DNA from: Henriciella sp. | Lineage (GTDB): Bacteria > Pseudomonadota > Alphaproteobacteria > Caulobacterales > Hyphomonadaceae | Direction: 5' to 3' | Length of the DNA: 46,914 nucleotides | Assembly: GCA_013214545.1 (NCBI GenBank) | Contig: JABSQB010000022.1 | Coordinates: 1-46,914, forward strand | In this document: piece after piece, positions 16,882 through 24,725 of the stretch | How the letters are laid out: each line of letters opens with the position of its first letter | How positions within the stretch are numbered: position 1 is the first letter of the stretch | The notes under the pieces: model-generated | The model's database searches: none | What the model saw: the letters and a program-made list of their open reading frames with translations, nothing else | Told to the model about the DNA's origin: nothing | Made by a program: the position numbers and the translations under genes

Positions 16882-17325
16882 ATGATTTCCATGACCAAGA
16901 TCGCCGTTTCAGGTCTCGCCGCCACGCTTATTGCCTGCGCAGCCCATGCCGGACAAATTACCGTTGAGGCGGGTAAAGCAAAAGCGGTAAAGCTAAAGGC
17001 AAATGCGGATAGCGTCATTATCGGCAATCCGAATGTTGCGGACGTCGCCGTCCACGACGACAAATTGCTGTTCGTGACAGGAAAGTCATTTGGAACGACC
17101 AACTTGATGATCTTCGACAAGGACGGCAACACACTGCACTCTTCCGACGTCGTGGTCACAGCTAATACAGCGACCTGGGTCAGCGTTAAACGCGCCGGCG
17201 CCAATTACACTTATGACTGCGCGCCGTCTTGCCGCCCTACGCTGGCTGCGGGTGACGAAGATACGCATTACGCCAATGTTGGTGAGCAGCTGCTGCTTCA
17301 GAAAGAACTGAACAGCGCGGACTAA
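16882..17325 (+). CDS. Secreted pilus-assembly N-domain protein (CpaC N-terminal-domain-like)
   Basis: A 147-residue exported protein. The Sec signal peptide ends near residue 23 (CAAHA, then GQITV). Residues about 24–100 match the N-terminal domain of CpaC-type secretins (T2SS-T3SS_pil_N): KAKAVKLKANADSVIIGNPN, VADVAVHDDKLLFVTGKSFG and TNLMIFDKDGN. There is no secretin core. The C-terminal third has a cysteine pair in YDCAPSCRPTL and may form a disulfide. GGAG lies 7 nt before the ATG. It is divergent from the pilin operon. A periplasmic partner of CpaC is inferred. Confidence 0.85.
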   Translation: MISMTKIAVSGLAATLIACAAHAGQITVEAGKAKAVKLKANADSVIIGNPNVADVAVHDDKLLFVTGKSFGTTNLMIFDKDGNTLHSSDVVVTANTATWVSVKRAGANYTYDCAPSCRPTLAAGDEDTHYANVGEQLLLQKELNSAD

Positions 17326-17355
17326 GCCCGCCAATTCATAGTCTCAAACTAGAAG

Positions 17356-17381
17356 GCCAGCCTTTCGAGGCTGGCTTTTTT
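17356..17381 (+). terminator. Rho-independent terminator
   Basis: An 8-bp stem GCCAGCCT/AGGCTGGC with loop TTCG is followed by six T residues (17376–17381), 30 bp after the stop of the secretin-N-domain gene. Its T-run reaches the stop of the convergent RodZ-like gene. Confidence 0.9.
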
Positions 17382-18222
17382 AACGGCGCTGCTCTGAGCT
17401 CGCAGCCGCATCCGCCAAGGCCGCAGACTGGGCTGCGACAGCGGCGTCCAGAACATTATCCACGCTCAGCGAGTAGAGCGCCTGTTCATCTTCACCCACC
17501 GCGGCGTAGACATCGTCGCCGAGGCGCCATTCAAACGCACCGGCATCACGCACAGTGATCGTCCAGCCTGCGCCCGTGCGCGGAAAATAGGTTTCGCCCG
17601 CACTCATATTGCGAGACCGGAACACCGTACCGTCTGAGCCACGCACTTCGATCCATGCGCTCTCTTTGGCACGCAGGGAAAATTCCTGTCCGGCATCGGC
17701 GCGCAGCGCGGCAAAATCGATTTCCTGAACTGTATTGGGCGCCAAGCGAGCAGAGATTGCCAACTGGTCAGTCGATTGTTCTGTCGCGGGCTGCAATAGC
17801 AGGCTCACGCCGGTGCCGACGACACCAATCGCAAAGACAGAGGCTGCGGCCACCAGGATCATCCGAGTCGGGACGCTCTTGCCTTCGACTTCAACCGGCA
17901 TTGCCGACGCATTGGTCGCGCCGCGATTGGCGGCATAGGCAGACGCTACTTCTTCTTCGGGCAAACCAAGAAAGCGAGCATAGTTTCTCGCCTGCAGGCG
18001 CAGAATGCTGTCCGGGATGTGCTCGGTTTCCATCTCTTCCAGAGAGGCAAGCGTGTCCTGAGACTGGCGCGTTTCGCGTGCGACATCGCGCAGCTGCAAC
18101 GACTTGGCCTCGCGCGCTTCGCGTAGCCGTTCGCCCATCGTTTTCACGATCTCGGCTTCATTCGCATCGGCGGATTCGGCTTGCTGCGCGGTGTTCAACT
18201 TATCGCCCTGACTCTCAGACAT
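17380..18222 (-). CDS. RodZ-like helix-turn-helix membrane protein
   Basis: A 280-residue single-pass membrane protein. A cytoplasmic Xre-type helix-turn-helix of the HTH_25 kind spans about residues 29–95 (MGERLREAREAKSLQLRDVA). A transmembrane helix lies at about 120–142, and a periplasmic DUF4115-like beta domain at about 195–265 has ESAWIEVRGSDGTVFRSRNM. RodZ links MreB to the cell-wall elongasome in rods; alphaproteobacterial members are diverged. The start overlaps the ptsP stop by 8 bp, so the two are translationally coupled. Confidence 0.85.
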   Translation of the reverse strand: MSESQGDKLNTAQQAESADANEAEIVKTMGERLREAREAKSLQLRDVARETRQSQDTLASLEEMETEHIPDSILRLQARNYARFLGLPEEEVASAYAANRGATNASAMPVEVEGKSVPTRMILVAAASVFAIGVVGTGVSLLLQPATEQSTDQLAISARLAPNTVQEIDFAALRADAGQEFSLRAKESAWIEVRGSDGTVFRSRNMSAGETYFPRTGAGWTITVRDAGAFEWRLGDDVYAAVGEDEQALYSLSVDNVLDAAVAAQSAALADAAASSEQRR

Positions 18223-20485
18223 CGTTCAGTATGATACCTTGTAATTCAGCAAGCTCTAACACTCCGTTACGCAATGCTGGGTCCCTCTCTTGCAACAACC
18301 CTGCAAATGCCGGGCCGAATTTTGACAAATCCAGAGAACGGAGCATGCGCTTAACCGGGCCAATGCCGCCGCCTGGCATGGACAAAGACCGATAGCCTAG
18401 CCCCAACAGACATAGTGCTTCCAGCGGTCGTCCGGCCCCTTCACCACAAATCGCCACCGGAATCGCAAGTCGCGCACAGGTTTCTTGCACCTGTTTCAAA
18501 AACCGCATCACAGGTCGACTGACAAAAGGGTAACGTTCCGAGACAAGCGGTGTCATTCGGTCGGCCGCGTGGAAGAATTGCAGCATATCATTGGTACCAA
18601 TGGAGACGAAGTCGACTTCGCTGGCAATGTCTTCCAGAGCATACGCAAATGCAGGTGTTTCCAGCATCGCGCCGATTTTGATCTCACTTGGACCATCAAA
18701 ACCGCGCGTCTTGCCCCAATCGACCTCTTCCAACAGGAGATCCTTGGCTTCGCGAAACTCGTGCGCGCTGGTGACCATCGGAAACATGACGGAGAGGGGA
18801 CGCGAATCCGCAGCTCTCAGCAGCGCGCGCAACTGCCGCCGGAACAGGCCCGGGCGATCAAGCGCAAACCGGATCGAGCGCCAGCCGAGCGCCGGGTTTT
18901 CTTCCCGCGCATCATTGAGATTAGGGAGCAGCTTGTCGCCGCCAAGGTCGAGCGTCCGGAAATGCACCGGACGACCGTCAGCAGCATCCAGAACCTGCCT
19001 GTATAGCTCGATCTGATCATTCACGCTTGGCAGTTTCTCAGACATCAGGAATTGGAATTCGGTCCGGAACAGTCCGATCCCGTCCGCGCCGGTCTTGTTC
19101 AGATGCTCCGTGTCCAGGCCAAGTCCGGCATTCAGCATCAAACGGACCGGCTCGCCGTCCTTGGACTCTGACGGCTCGTCGCGCAGCGCGGCAAAGACAG
19201 CCTGGCGCTCGCTCAGAACGGCTTGTCGGTTTTCATAGGCTGCAAGCAATTGATCATCCGGGCGCAAATGAACGCGGCCATCTTCACCATCGACAATGAT
19301 CTGATCGCCGCGCGACACGCGGGTCAACAAACCTTCAATCCCTCCGACCGTCGGAATATCCAGACCGCGTGCAACAATCGCAGCATGGCTGGAGGTTGCC
19401 ACCTCTTCCAGAATGATCGCGGCATAACCAGACTGGCCATAATCGAGCAACTCTGCTGGCCCCAGACGCCGCGCGATCAGGACTTCAGGTTCGCCTTTTC
19501 TCGGCTTGCCATTGGCCTTGGGGTCATCCGTCCCGGCCAGCATGCGCAGCAACCGGTTATCGAGATCCTCAAGATCATGAAGGCGTTCGCGCATGTAAGG
19601 GTCTTTGACTTTCTCGAACCGCGCGCGGTGTTCGCGTCTCAGCCGGTCGATGGAGGCTTCAGCCGATAGCCCTCCGCGCACGCCCTCGCGCAGCTTTTCC
19701 GCCCAGGTTGGATCCGAAGCGAGCAATTTATAGGCTTCGATGACTTCGCGTGGCTCACCCCAAAGTCCGCCAATCTCTGCCGCCAGTAGGCGATCAATCG
19801 ACAGGTGTAGCTCTTCGAGCGCCGATTCGAGCCGATCCTCTTCGATTTCCGGGTCTTCAGCAAAGAATCGCGCCGCAGGAATAACCGGATCGTGCAGACG
19901 CACGCGGCCCATGCCGAGGCCGCCGCAGAGGCTGCGCCCTTGCAGATTGACGGGTCTTCCATCTCGGGTGGTTTCCTCTTGCTCCGTGCTGACGGCATCG
20001 CTTGGTACAATTTCGGCCAGAACCATGGCGATCGTCTGCAAGCTGTCGATCTCGTCATCCTGATAGATCCGCTCGGTGCGGTTCTGGACCGTCAATACGC
20101 CGATGACGCGCCCGCCCTTGAGGATCGGCACCCCGAGAAACGCGTGATACGGGTCTTCCCCGGTCTCTGGGCGATAAGAAAAATTCGGGTGGCGCGGAGC
20201 GTCCTGTATGGAAAGCGGCTGCGCCGTCTGGGCGATCTGACCGACCAGACCTTCATCAATCGCCAGAAATGTCCGGTGAATGGCGTCTTCACGCAGGCCT
20301 TCAGTTGCGATCAGCTCCATCCGCTGGTCATCTGTCCGACGATAAACCGAGCATACATCCGCCACCATTGTGCCGGCGATCAGGCGCACAACTTTCATCA
20401 GCCGCGCTTCAGTATCGGCTTCTGCGGCCATGACGGACCGCAAGCGGTTCATCAACAACCGGGGGATGGAAAAGCTATCAGGCAT
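18215..20485 (-). CDS. ptsP: Phosphoenolpyruvate–protein phosphotransferase PtsP (EI-Ntr)
   Basis: A 756-residue enzyme I of the nitrogen-type PTS. The N-terminal GAF domain (about 20–160) senses small molecules in the family. The EI N-terminal/phosphohistidine region has SSHAAIVARG with the phospho-accepting H367. The PEP-binding TIM barrel shows GADGIGLFRTEFQFL, VHFRTLDLGGDK, SIGTNDMLQ and catalytic C680 in ICGEGAGRP. It transfers phosphate from PEP to NPr, feeding a regulatory cascade. The late motif reads GEGAGRP where E. coli EI proteins have GEMAGDP. It is downstream of lysC, as in many alphaproteobacteria. Confidence 0.95.
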   Translation of the reverse strand: MPDSFSIPRLLMNRLRSVMAAEADTEARLMKVVRLIAGTMVADVCSVYRRTDDQRMELIATEGLREDAIHRTFLAIDEGLVGQIAQTAQPLSIQDAPRHPNFSYRPETGEDPYHAFLGVPILKGGRVIGVLTVQNRTERIYQDDEIDSLQTIAMVLAEIVPSDAVSTEQEETTRDGRPVNLQGRSLCGGLGMGRVRLHDPVIPAARFFAEDPEIEEDRLESALEELHLSIDRLLAAEIGGLWGEPREVIEAYKLLASDPTWAEKLREGVRGGLSAEASIDRLRREHRARFEKVKDPYMRERLHDLEDLDNRLLRMLAGTDDPKANGKPRKGEPEVLIARRLGPAELLDYGQSGYAAIILEEVATSSHAAIVARGLDIPTVGGIEGLLTRVSRGDQIIVDGEDGRVHLRPDDQLLAAYENRQAVLSERQAVFAALRDEPSESKDGEPVRLMLNAGLGLDTEHLNKTGADGIGLFRTEFQFLMSEKLPSVNDQIELYRQVLDAADGRPVHFRTLDLGGDKLLPNLNDAREENPALGWRSIRFALDRPGLFRRQLRALLRAADSRPLSVMFPMVTSAHEFREAKDLLLEEVDWGKTRGFDGPSEIKIGAMLETPAFAYALEDIASEVDFVSIGTNDMLQFFHAADRMTPLVSERYPFVSRPVMRFLKQVQETCARLAIPVAICGEGAGRPLEALCLLGLGYRSLSMPGGGIGPVKRMLRSLDLSKFGPAFAGLLQERDPALRNGVLELAELQGIILNDV

Positions 20486-20510
20486 GCAAGAGCCCAGATG
20501 GGGCCTTCAG

Positions 20511-21761
20511 CTACGCTGCGTCAAGGTCAAACGCGGTGTGAAGGGCGCGAACAGCAAGTTCGGTATAATCCGCGTCAATGAGCACTGAAATCTTGATTTC
20601 AGAGGTCGAAATCACGTCAATATTGATGTTTTTCGCCGCCAGCGCCTCGAACATGGTCTCGGCCACACCGGTATGCGATTTCATGCCGACGCCAACAACT
20701 GAGACTTTTGCGACATCGCGAGCGACATCCATTTTATCGAACGAAATGCCGTCGCTATTGGCTTCCAGTACGCGCTGGGCCTTTTCGCTGTCGCCGCTTG
20801 TACACGTGAATACCATATTGGCCCGGTCTTCGCCGCGGGCGTTGGCCTGAACGATCATATCGACATTGACCCCTTCGCGGGCCAGCAAGGCAAACAGGTT
20901 GGCCGAGGTGCCGGGCTTGTCTTCCATGCCATAGAGGGTGATCTTCGCCTCATCGCGAGAATAAGTGACCCCATTCACGACCTGTTTTTCCACGATCTCA
21001 TCCTCATTACAAATCCAGGTCCCGGGATTATCTTCCTCAGGCCCAGAGAAACTAGACAGCACCCGCAAAGGCACTTGATGATTCATTGCCAGCTCAACCG
21101 AGCGGGTTTGCAGCACTTTTGCGCCGAGAGACGCCATTTCGAGCATTTCTTCGTACGATACGCGTTCCAGCCGGCGCGCTTGCGGTACGATGCGCGGGTC
21201 GGTGGTGTAGACGCCATCCACATCCGTATAAATGTCGCACGGAACTGAGCCGAGTGCAGCGGCCACAGCGACGGCAGTTGTATCTGAACCGCCCCGCCCG
21301 AGCGTTGACACACGACCTTCATCGGTAACGCCCTGAAAACCGGCGATCACCGCGACCTGACCGTTATCAATCGCGGCGCCCAGGCCGCTATCTTCATCGA
21401 AACCATCAATGCGCGCGGCGCCATGCCCCTCGCGCGTTTTCATCCGCATTTGCCAGCCGAGCCAGCTGCGGGCATCAAGGCCGCGCTTGCGCAGGGAAAG
21501 CGCCAACAATCCCGAGGTGACTTGCTCTCCAGAGGCGACAACAACATCGTATTCGTCATCGAACTTGTCGCCGTTCACGTCTTCCCCGGCGGCGCCTTTA
21601 GCCAGACCCACCAGCTTATTTGTTTCACCTGCCATAGCCGAGACAATTACGGCCAGTTTTTCGCCCTTGGAGGCCCTATGCGCGACAATATCAGCGACGT
21701 GCGAGATCCGTTCCAGATCCGCAACCGAGGTGCCGCCAAATTTCAAAACAGTGCGCGCCAT
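20511..21761 (-). CDS. lysC: Aspartate kinase
   Basis: A 416-residue aspartokinase that makes aspartyl-phosphate, the first step to lysine/DAP, methionine and threonine. The ATG at 21761 ([20 protein letters not shown]) is chosen because GAGG lies about 6 nt upstream and it opens directly into the kinase signature KFGGTSV; an ORF start eight codons earlier is less likely. Tandem ACT domains occupy about 260–416 ([20 protein letters not shown] and [20 protein letters not shown]), which give feedback control by lysine and/or threonine. It is divergent from ubiG across 93 bp. Confidence 0.96.
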   Translation of the reverse strand: MARTVLKFGGTSVADLERISHVADIVAHRASKGEKLAVIVSAMAGETNKLVGLAKGAAGEDVNGDKFDDEYDVVVASGEQVTSGLLALSLRKRGLDARSWLGWQMRMKTREGHGAARIDGFDEDSGLGAAIDNGQVAVIAGFQGVTDEGRVSTLGRGGSDTTAVAVAAALGSVPCDIYTDVDGVYTTDPRIVPQARRLERVSYEEMLEMASLGAKVLQTRSVELAMNHQVPLRVLSSFSGPEEDNPGTWICNEDEIVEKQVVNGVTYSRDEAKITLYGMEDKPGTSANLFALLAREGVNVDMIVQANARGEDRANMVFTCTSGDSEKAQRVLEANSDGISFDKMDVARDVAKVSVVGVGMKSHTGVAETMFEALAAKNINIDVISTSEIKISVLIDADYTELAVRALHTAFDLDAA

Positions 21762-21854
21762 TGCCGCCTCGTCAAAATTTACCATGTAAGCTCAATTAGA
21801 CAGGCGCTTCCTTATAGGGATGATCGCAAAATCGCAATCAGGATTGCTAAATTG

Positions 21855-22631
21855 ATGACAGAGATCGCTGCAACCGTTTCAAATCCAACATCTCGGCCGA
21901 GTATCGATCCGGATGAAGTCGCCAAATTCACCGCTATGGCGGCCGAGTGGTGGGACCCGAAAGGCAAGTTTCGCCCGCTTCATAAATTCAATCCCGTGCG
22001 TCTGGGGTTCATCCGCGATACGATAGAGCAGCATTTTCAGCGCAGCTCTACCGATAAGCGACCATTTGAAGGGCTTCGCGTTCTAGATATTGGCTGCGGC
22101 GGTGGACTGGTCAGCGAGCCCATGACGCGTCTCGGCGCTGCGGTAACTGCGGTTGATGCCAGCGAGGCAAACATCAAGACGGCCATGACGCACGCCGAGC
22201 AAGGCGGTCTGGACATCGATTTTCGCGCCGGGACCGTCGAAGCACTGATCGAACAAGGCGAAGCGCCGTTCGACGTCGTTTTAAATCTCGAAGTGGTCGA
22301 GCATGTTGCCGATCCGTCGCAATTCCTGAAAGACTGCGCCAAACTCGTAAAACCGGGTGGTTTGATGATCGTTGCGACCCTCAACCGAACCGCGAAAGCC
22401 TTCGCGCTAGCCATTGTCGGGGCGGAGTATGTACTCGGCTGGTTGCCGCGCGGTACGCATGAGTTTGAGAAATTCCTGAGACCTGAAGAGATTGAAGCAC
22501 CGTTGTGTGAAGCGGGCTTGTCGGTAGAGGCTCCGCAAGGGGTCAGCTTCAATCCGATAGTCGATCAATGGCGTCTATCAGGCGATACGAAAGTGAACTA
22601 CCTGATGGTGGCTGCGCGGCCGAATGCCTGA
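21855..22631 (+). CDS. ubiG: Ubiquinone biosynthesis O-methyltransferase UbiG
   Basis: A 258-residue class I SAM methyltransferase for the two O-methylations of ubiquinone synthesis. The ATG at 21855 ([20 protein letters not shown]) is chosen; the open frame upstream of it is antisense to lysC and is not coding. UbiG hallmarks: [20 protein letters not shown] near the N-terminus, SAM motif [16 protein letters not shown] (76–90), and [15 protein letters not shown]. The C-terminal [20 protein letters not shown] is also typical. It overlaps the DUF924 gene by 8 bp. Confidence 0.96.
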   Translation: MTEIAATVSNPTSRPSIDPDEVAKFTAMAAEWWDPKGKFRPLHKFNPVRLGFIRDTIEQHFQRSSTDKRPFEGLRVLDIGCGGGLVSEPMTRLGAAVTAVDASEANIKTAMTHAEQGGLDIDFRAGTVEALIEQGEAPFDVVLNLEVVEHVADPSQFLKDCAKLVKPGGLMIVATLNRTAKAFALAIVGAEYVLGWLPRGTHEFEKFLRPEEIEAPLCEAGLSVEAPQGVSFNPIVDQWRLSGDTKVNYLMVAARPNA

Positions 22632-23247
22632 TCACACAGTTCAGCTGCCCACGCCGGGCGCGGTGCTGGATTATTGGATTGGGGCTGCAAGCGAGGATCA
22701 CCTGTTTGCCCATCGACAACACAAGTTGTGGTTCACCAAATCCGCCGACACCGACGTGTTCATCGTCCGGCACTTTGCGGCGCTACACGCTGCGCTGCAC
22801 GCTGGATTGGCGCAAAGCTGGGCACGTGCCGGAGCGCGATCGCGGCTTGGCGCTATAATCGTGCTCGACCAGTTCAGCCGCAATATGTTCCGCGACACGC
22901 CGGAAGCGTTTGCCAGCGATCAACTCGCCATGGAGCTTGCCCGGCAGGGGATGGCAGCAGGCGATCACATGCAGCTGACAGAGATCGAGCGGTCCTTCTT
23001 CTATCTGCCGTTCGAACACTCAGAGGCGCTCGAGGATCAGGATGAAAGCGTGTCGCTGTTCGGCAGACTGGCGGCAGACGCGCGTGACGTGTTTCGTCCG
23101 ATCTGCACCAGTTCCCTCGATTACGCGCTGAGGCATCGCGACGTGATTCAGCGCTTCGGCCGATTTCCACATCGCAACGCCATCCTCGGGCGCGATAACA
23201 CGGCCGAGGAAGCGGACTATCTGTCCAAACCCGGCGCCGGGTTTTGA
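22624..23247 (+). CDS. DUF924 family protein
   Basis: A 207-residue soluble helical protein with the DUF924 hallmarks: [20 protein letters not shown] near the start, [20 protein letters not shown] in the middle, [18 protein letters not shown] and [18 protein letters not shown] at the end. The fold is TPR-like and the function is unknown. It overlaps the end of ubiG, so it is co-translated with it. Its stop is 3 bp from the stop of the convergent FKBP gene. Confidence 0.93.
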   Translation: MPDHTVQLPTPGAVLDYWIGAASEDHLFAHRQHKLWFTKSADTDVFIVRHFAALHAALHAGLAQSWARAGARSRLGAIIVLDQFSRNMFRDTPEAFASDQLAMELARQGMAAGDHMQLTEIERSFFYLPFEHSEALEDQDESVSLFGRLAADARDVFRPICTSSLDYALRHRDVIQRFGRFPHRNAILGRDNTAEEADYLSKPGAGF

Positions 23248-23250
23248 CCG

Positions 23251-24129
23251 TTACTGAACCGGGACGATGTCCATCAGCTCGACTTCGAAATTCAGCGCAG
23301 CATTTGGCGGGATGGGACCGTTGCCTTGTGGGCCATAGGCAAGATTGCTTGGAACATGCACGAGCCAGCGATCGCCCGGCTTCATCAGCTGCAGGGCTTC
23401 GACCCACCCCGGGATCACGCGATTGGCCGGGAACATGGCCGGTTCGCCGCGTTTAAAGGCGCTGTCAAAAATGCCGCCGCCCTGATCAAAGCGCCCTTCA
23501 TAATAGACCACGACATTGTCGCCGCCTTGCGGATTTGCGCCGCCTTCTTCGCCGCTGGCCAGAACGACATATTCAAGACCAGAGCCGGTTTTCTGAACCT
23601 CTGGCAGATCCGAGTTCCACGGTGTGAACTTGTCCCAGGCCGCTTCATCAACCGGGCGAGGTTCCGGTGCCTTGACCACTTGTCTCAGCTCGACGCGGAA
23701 GATCAGGTCATCACCCGGCTTGATGACGCCGCCTGGGCGAGGGCGATCGCCGTAGCCGAGCTCAGTCGGGATGTAGAAAATGAACTCATCGCCGACTGAC
23801 ATCAGTTGCAGGCCTTCAGTCCAGCCAGAGATAACCTGCCCCACGCCAAAGGTTGAGGTCGACCCGCGCTCATACGAGCTGTCGAACACGGTGCCGTCGG
23901 TTAAGCGACCGTCATACATAACGCTAACCCGGTCCCGCGGCCCAGGCGTATCGCCGCCCTCTTCACCTTCGCGAACGACGACATATTGCAAGCCGCTTTC
24001 CGTCGTCTGCACGCCTTCGGCTTGAGGATCCCAAGGGATGTATGTTGCAAGCGGGTCATTCGGGTCCATGGTTTCTCCACCACATGCTGCGAGTATCAGG
24101 CCACCGAGGGCCGCGAACAGTTTGCGCAA
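23251..24129 (-). CDS. Tandem FKBP-type peptidyl-prolyl isomerase lipoprotein
   Basis: A 292-residue exported isomerase. The start is a TTG at 24129 with a near-perfect AGGAGGTG 7 nt upstream. The signal peptide ends in lipobox LAAC, so it is membrane-tethered. Two FKBP domains are seen: about 55–152 (VSVMYDGRLTDGTVFDSSYE, GQVISGWTEGLQLM) and about 195–290 (VVVYYEGRFDQGGGIFDSAF, NRVIPGWVEALQLM, SNLAYG). Both keep the active-site Trp. A dimer-in-one chaperone for periplasmic or outer-membrane proteins is inferred. Confidence 0.92.
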   Translation of the reverse strand: MRKLFAALGGLILAACGGETMDPNDPLATYIPWDPQAEGVQTTESGLQYVVVREGEEGGDTPGPRDRVSVMYDGRLTDGTVFDSSYERGSTSTFGVGQVISGWTEGLQLMSVGDEFIFYIPTELGYGDRPRPGGVIKPGDDLIFRVELRQVVKAPEPRPVDEAAWDKFTPWNSDLPEVQKTGSGLEYVVLASGEEGGANPQGGDNVVVYYEGRFDQGGGIFDSAFKRGEPAMFPANRVIPGWVEALQLMKPGDRWLVHVPSNLAYGPQGNGPIPPNAALNFEVELMDIVPVQ

Positions 24130-24188
24130 AACTGCACCTCCTGAAACAAATTCGGGCTGTATTTAGGCCGGAACCGCATGGCTGTCGA

Positions 24189-24725
24189 CTAGGGAAGTTT
24201 ATAATCCTTTGGCCCTGACGCAGCTGTAAAGATTAGCGTTTCAACATCCGATTGCGCTTTCACATTAACGCGGTTGGTCTGGCGCGGAATGGCGTCCATC
24301 AGAACGCTTTGTCGGATGGTTATTTCAGCTACGCCAGCTGGGATCAGACCTTCCTGATAGACCCAGTAATAGCCACGCTCCACTTCGCCGCCGAGCAAGG
24401 TAAGCGGCACCGTCTCGCCGGTCATGGCATTGGCGATAACAAACTGGCTCGCCACATAGTTTGCGAACTTCACCTGAGCTTCAGCGTCTCCAACCAAATC
24501 CGCGCGCGCACCGAGCACAGACATCAACGTGCTTTCAGCGTCATGGATGCTGAGACGGTGGGCAATTTCGAGCCGGCACGGTCCCTCGACGCAAGATGCA
24601 CCGGCACCGGTTTTGACCGTCAGCTCAGTGTATCCGACCGCCTGCTCATGCGCTTGCGAAGTCGCTGCCATAAGCGTCAGGCCCGCAGCGCTAATCGCCA
24701 GAAATCGAAGCAGTGTTCGCACCAT
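24189..24725 (-). CDS. Exported protein next to M1 peptidase, DUF6702-like
   Basis: A 178-residue protein with a Sec signal peptide ending near residue 26 (TSQAHEQ). A disulfide pair is likely in ASCVEGPCRLEIAHRLSIHD. The rest is beta-rich: VASQFVIA, GGEVERGYYWVYQEG, AEITIRQSVLMDAIPRQTNR. The His-rich IAHRLSIHD followed by a W-Y-E strand recalls DUF6702 proteins, which are often beside M1 peptidases; this match is from memory and uncertain. The ATG follows the M1 stop with no gap, so it is translated with it. Confidence 0.75.
   Translation of the reverse strand: MVRTLLRFLAISAAGLTLMAATSQAHEQAVGYTELTVKTGAGASCVEGPCRLEIAHRLSIHDAESTLMSVLGARADLVGDAEAQVKFANYVASQFVIANAMTGETVPLTLLGGEVERGYYWVYQEGLIPAGVAEITIRQSVLMDAIPRQTNRVNVKAQSDVETLIFTAASGPKDYKLP

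Noticed and set aside
21423-21854. N-terminal extension of UbiG and, likewise, of TlpA (45121–45687)
   Set aside because: These stretches are antisense to lysC and argH; the homologous proteins begin at 21855 and 45688.
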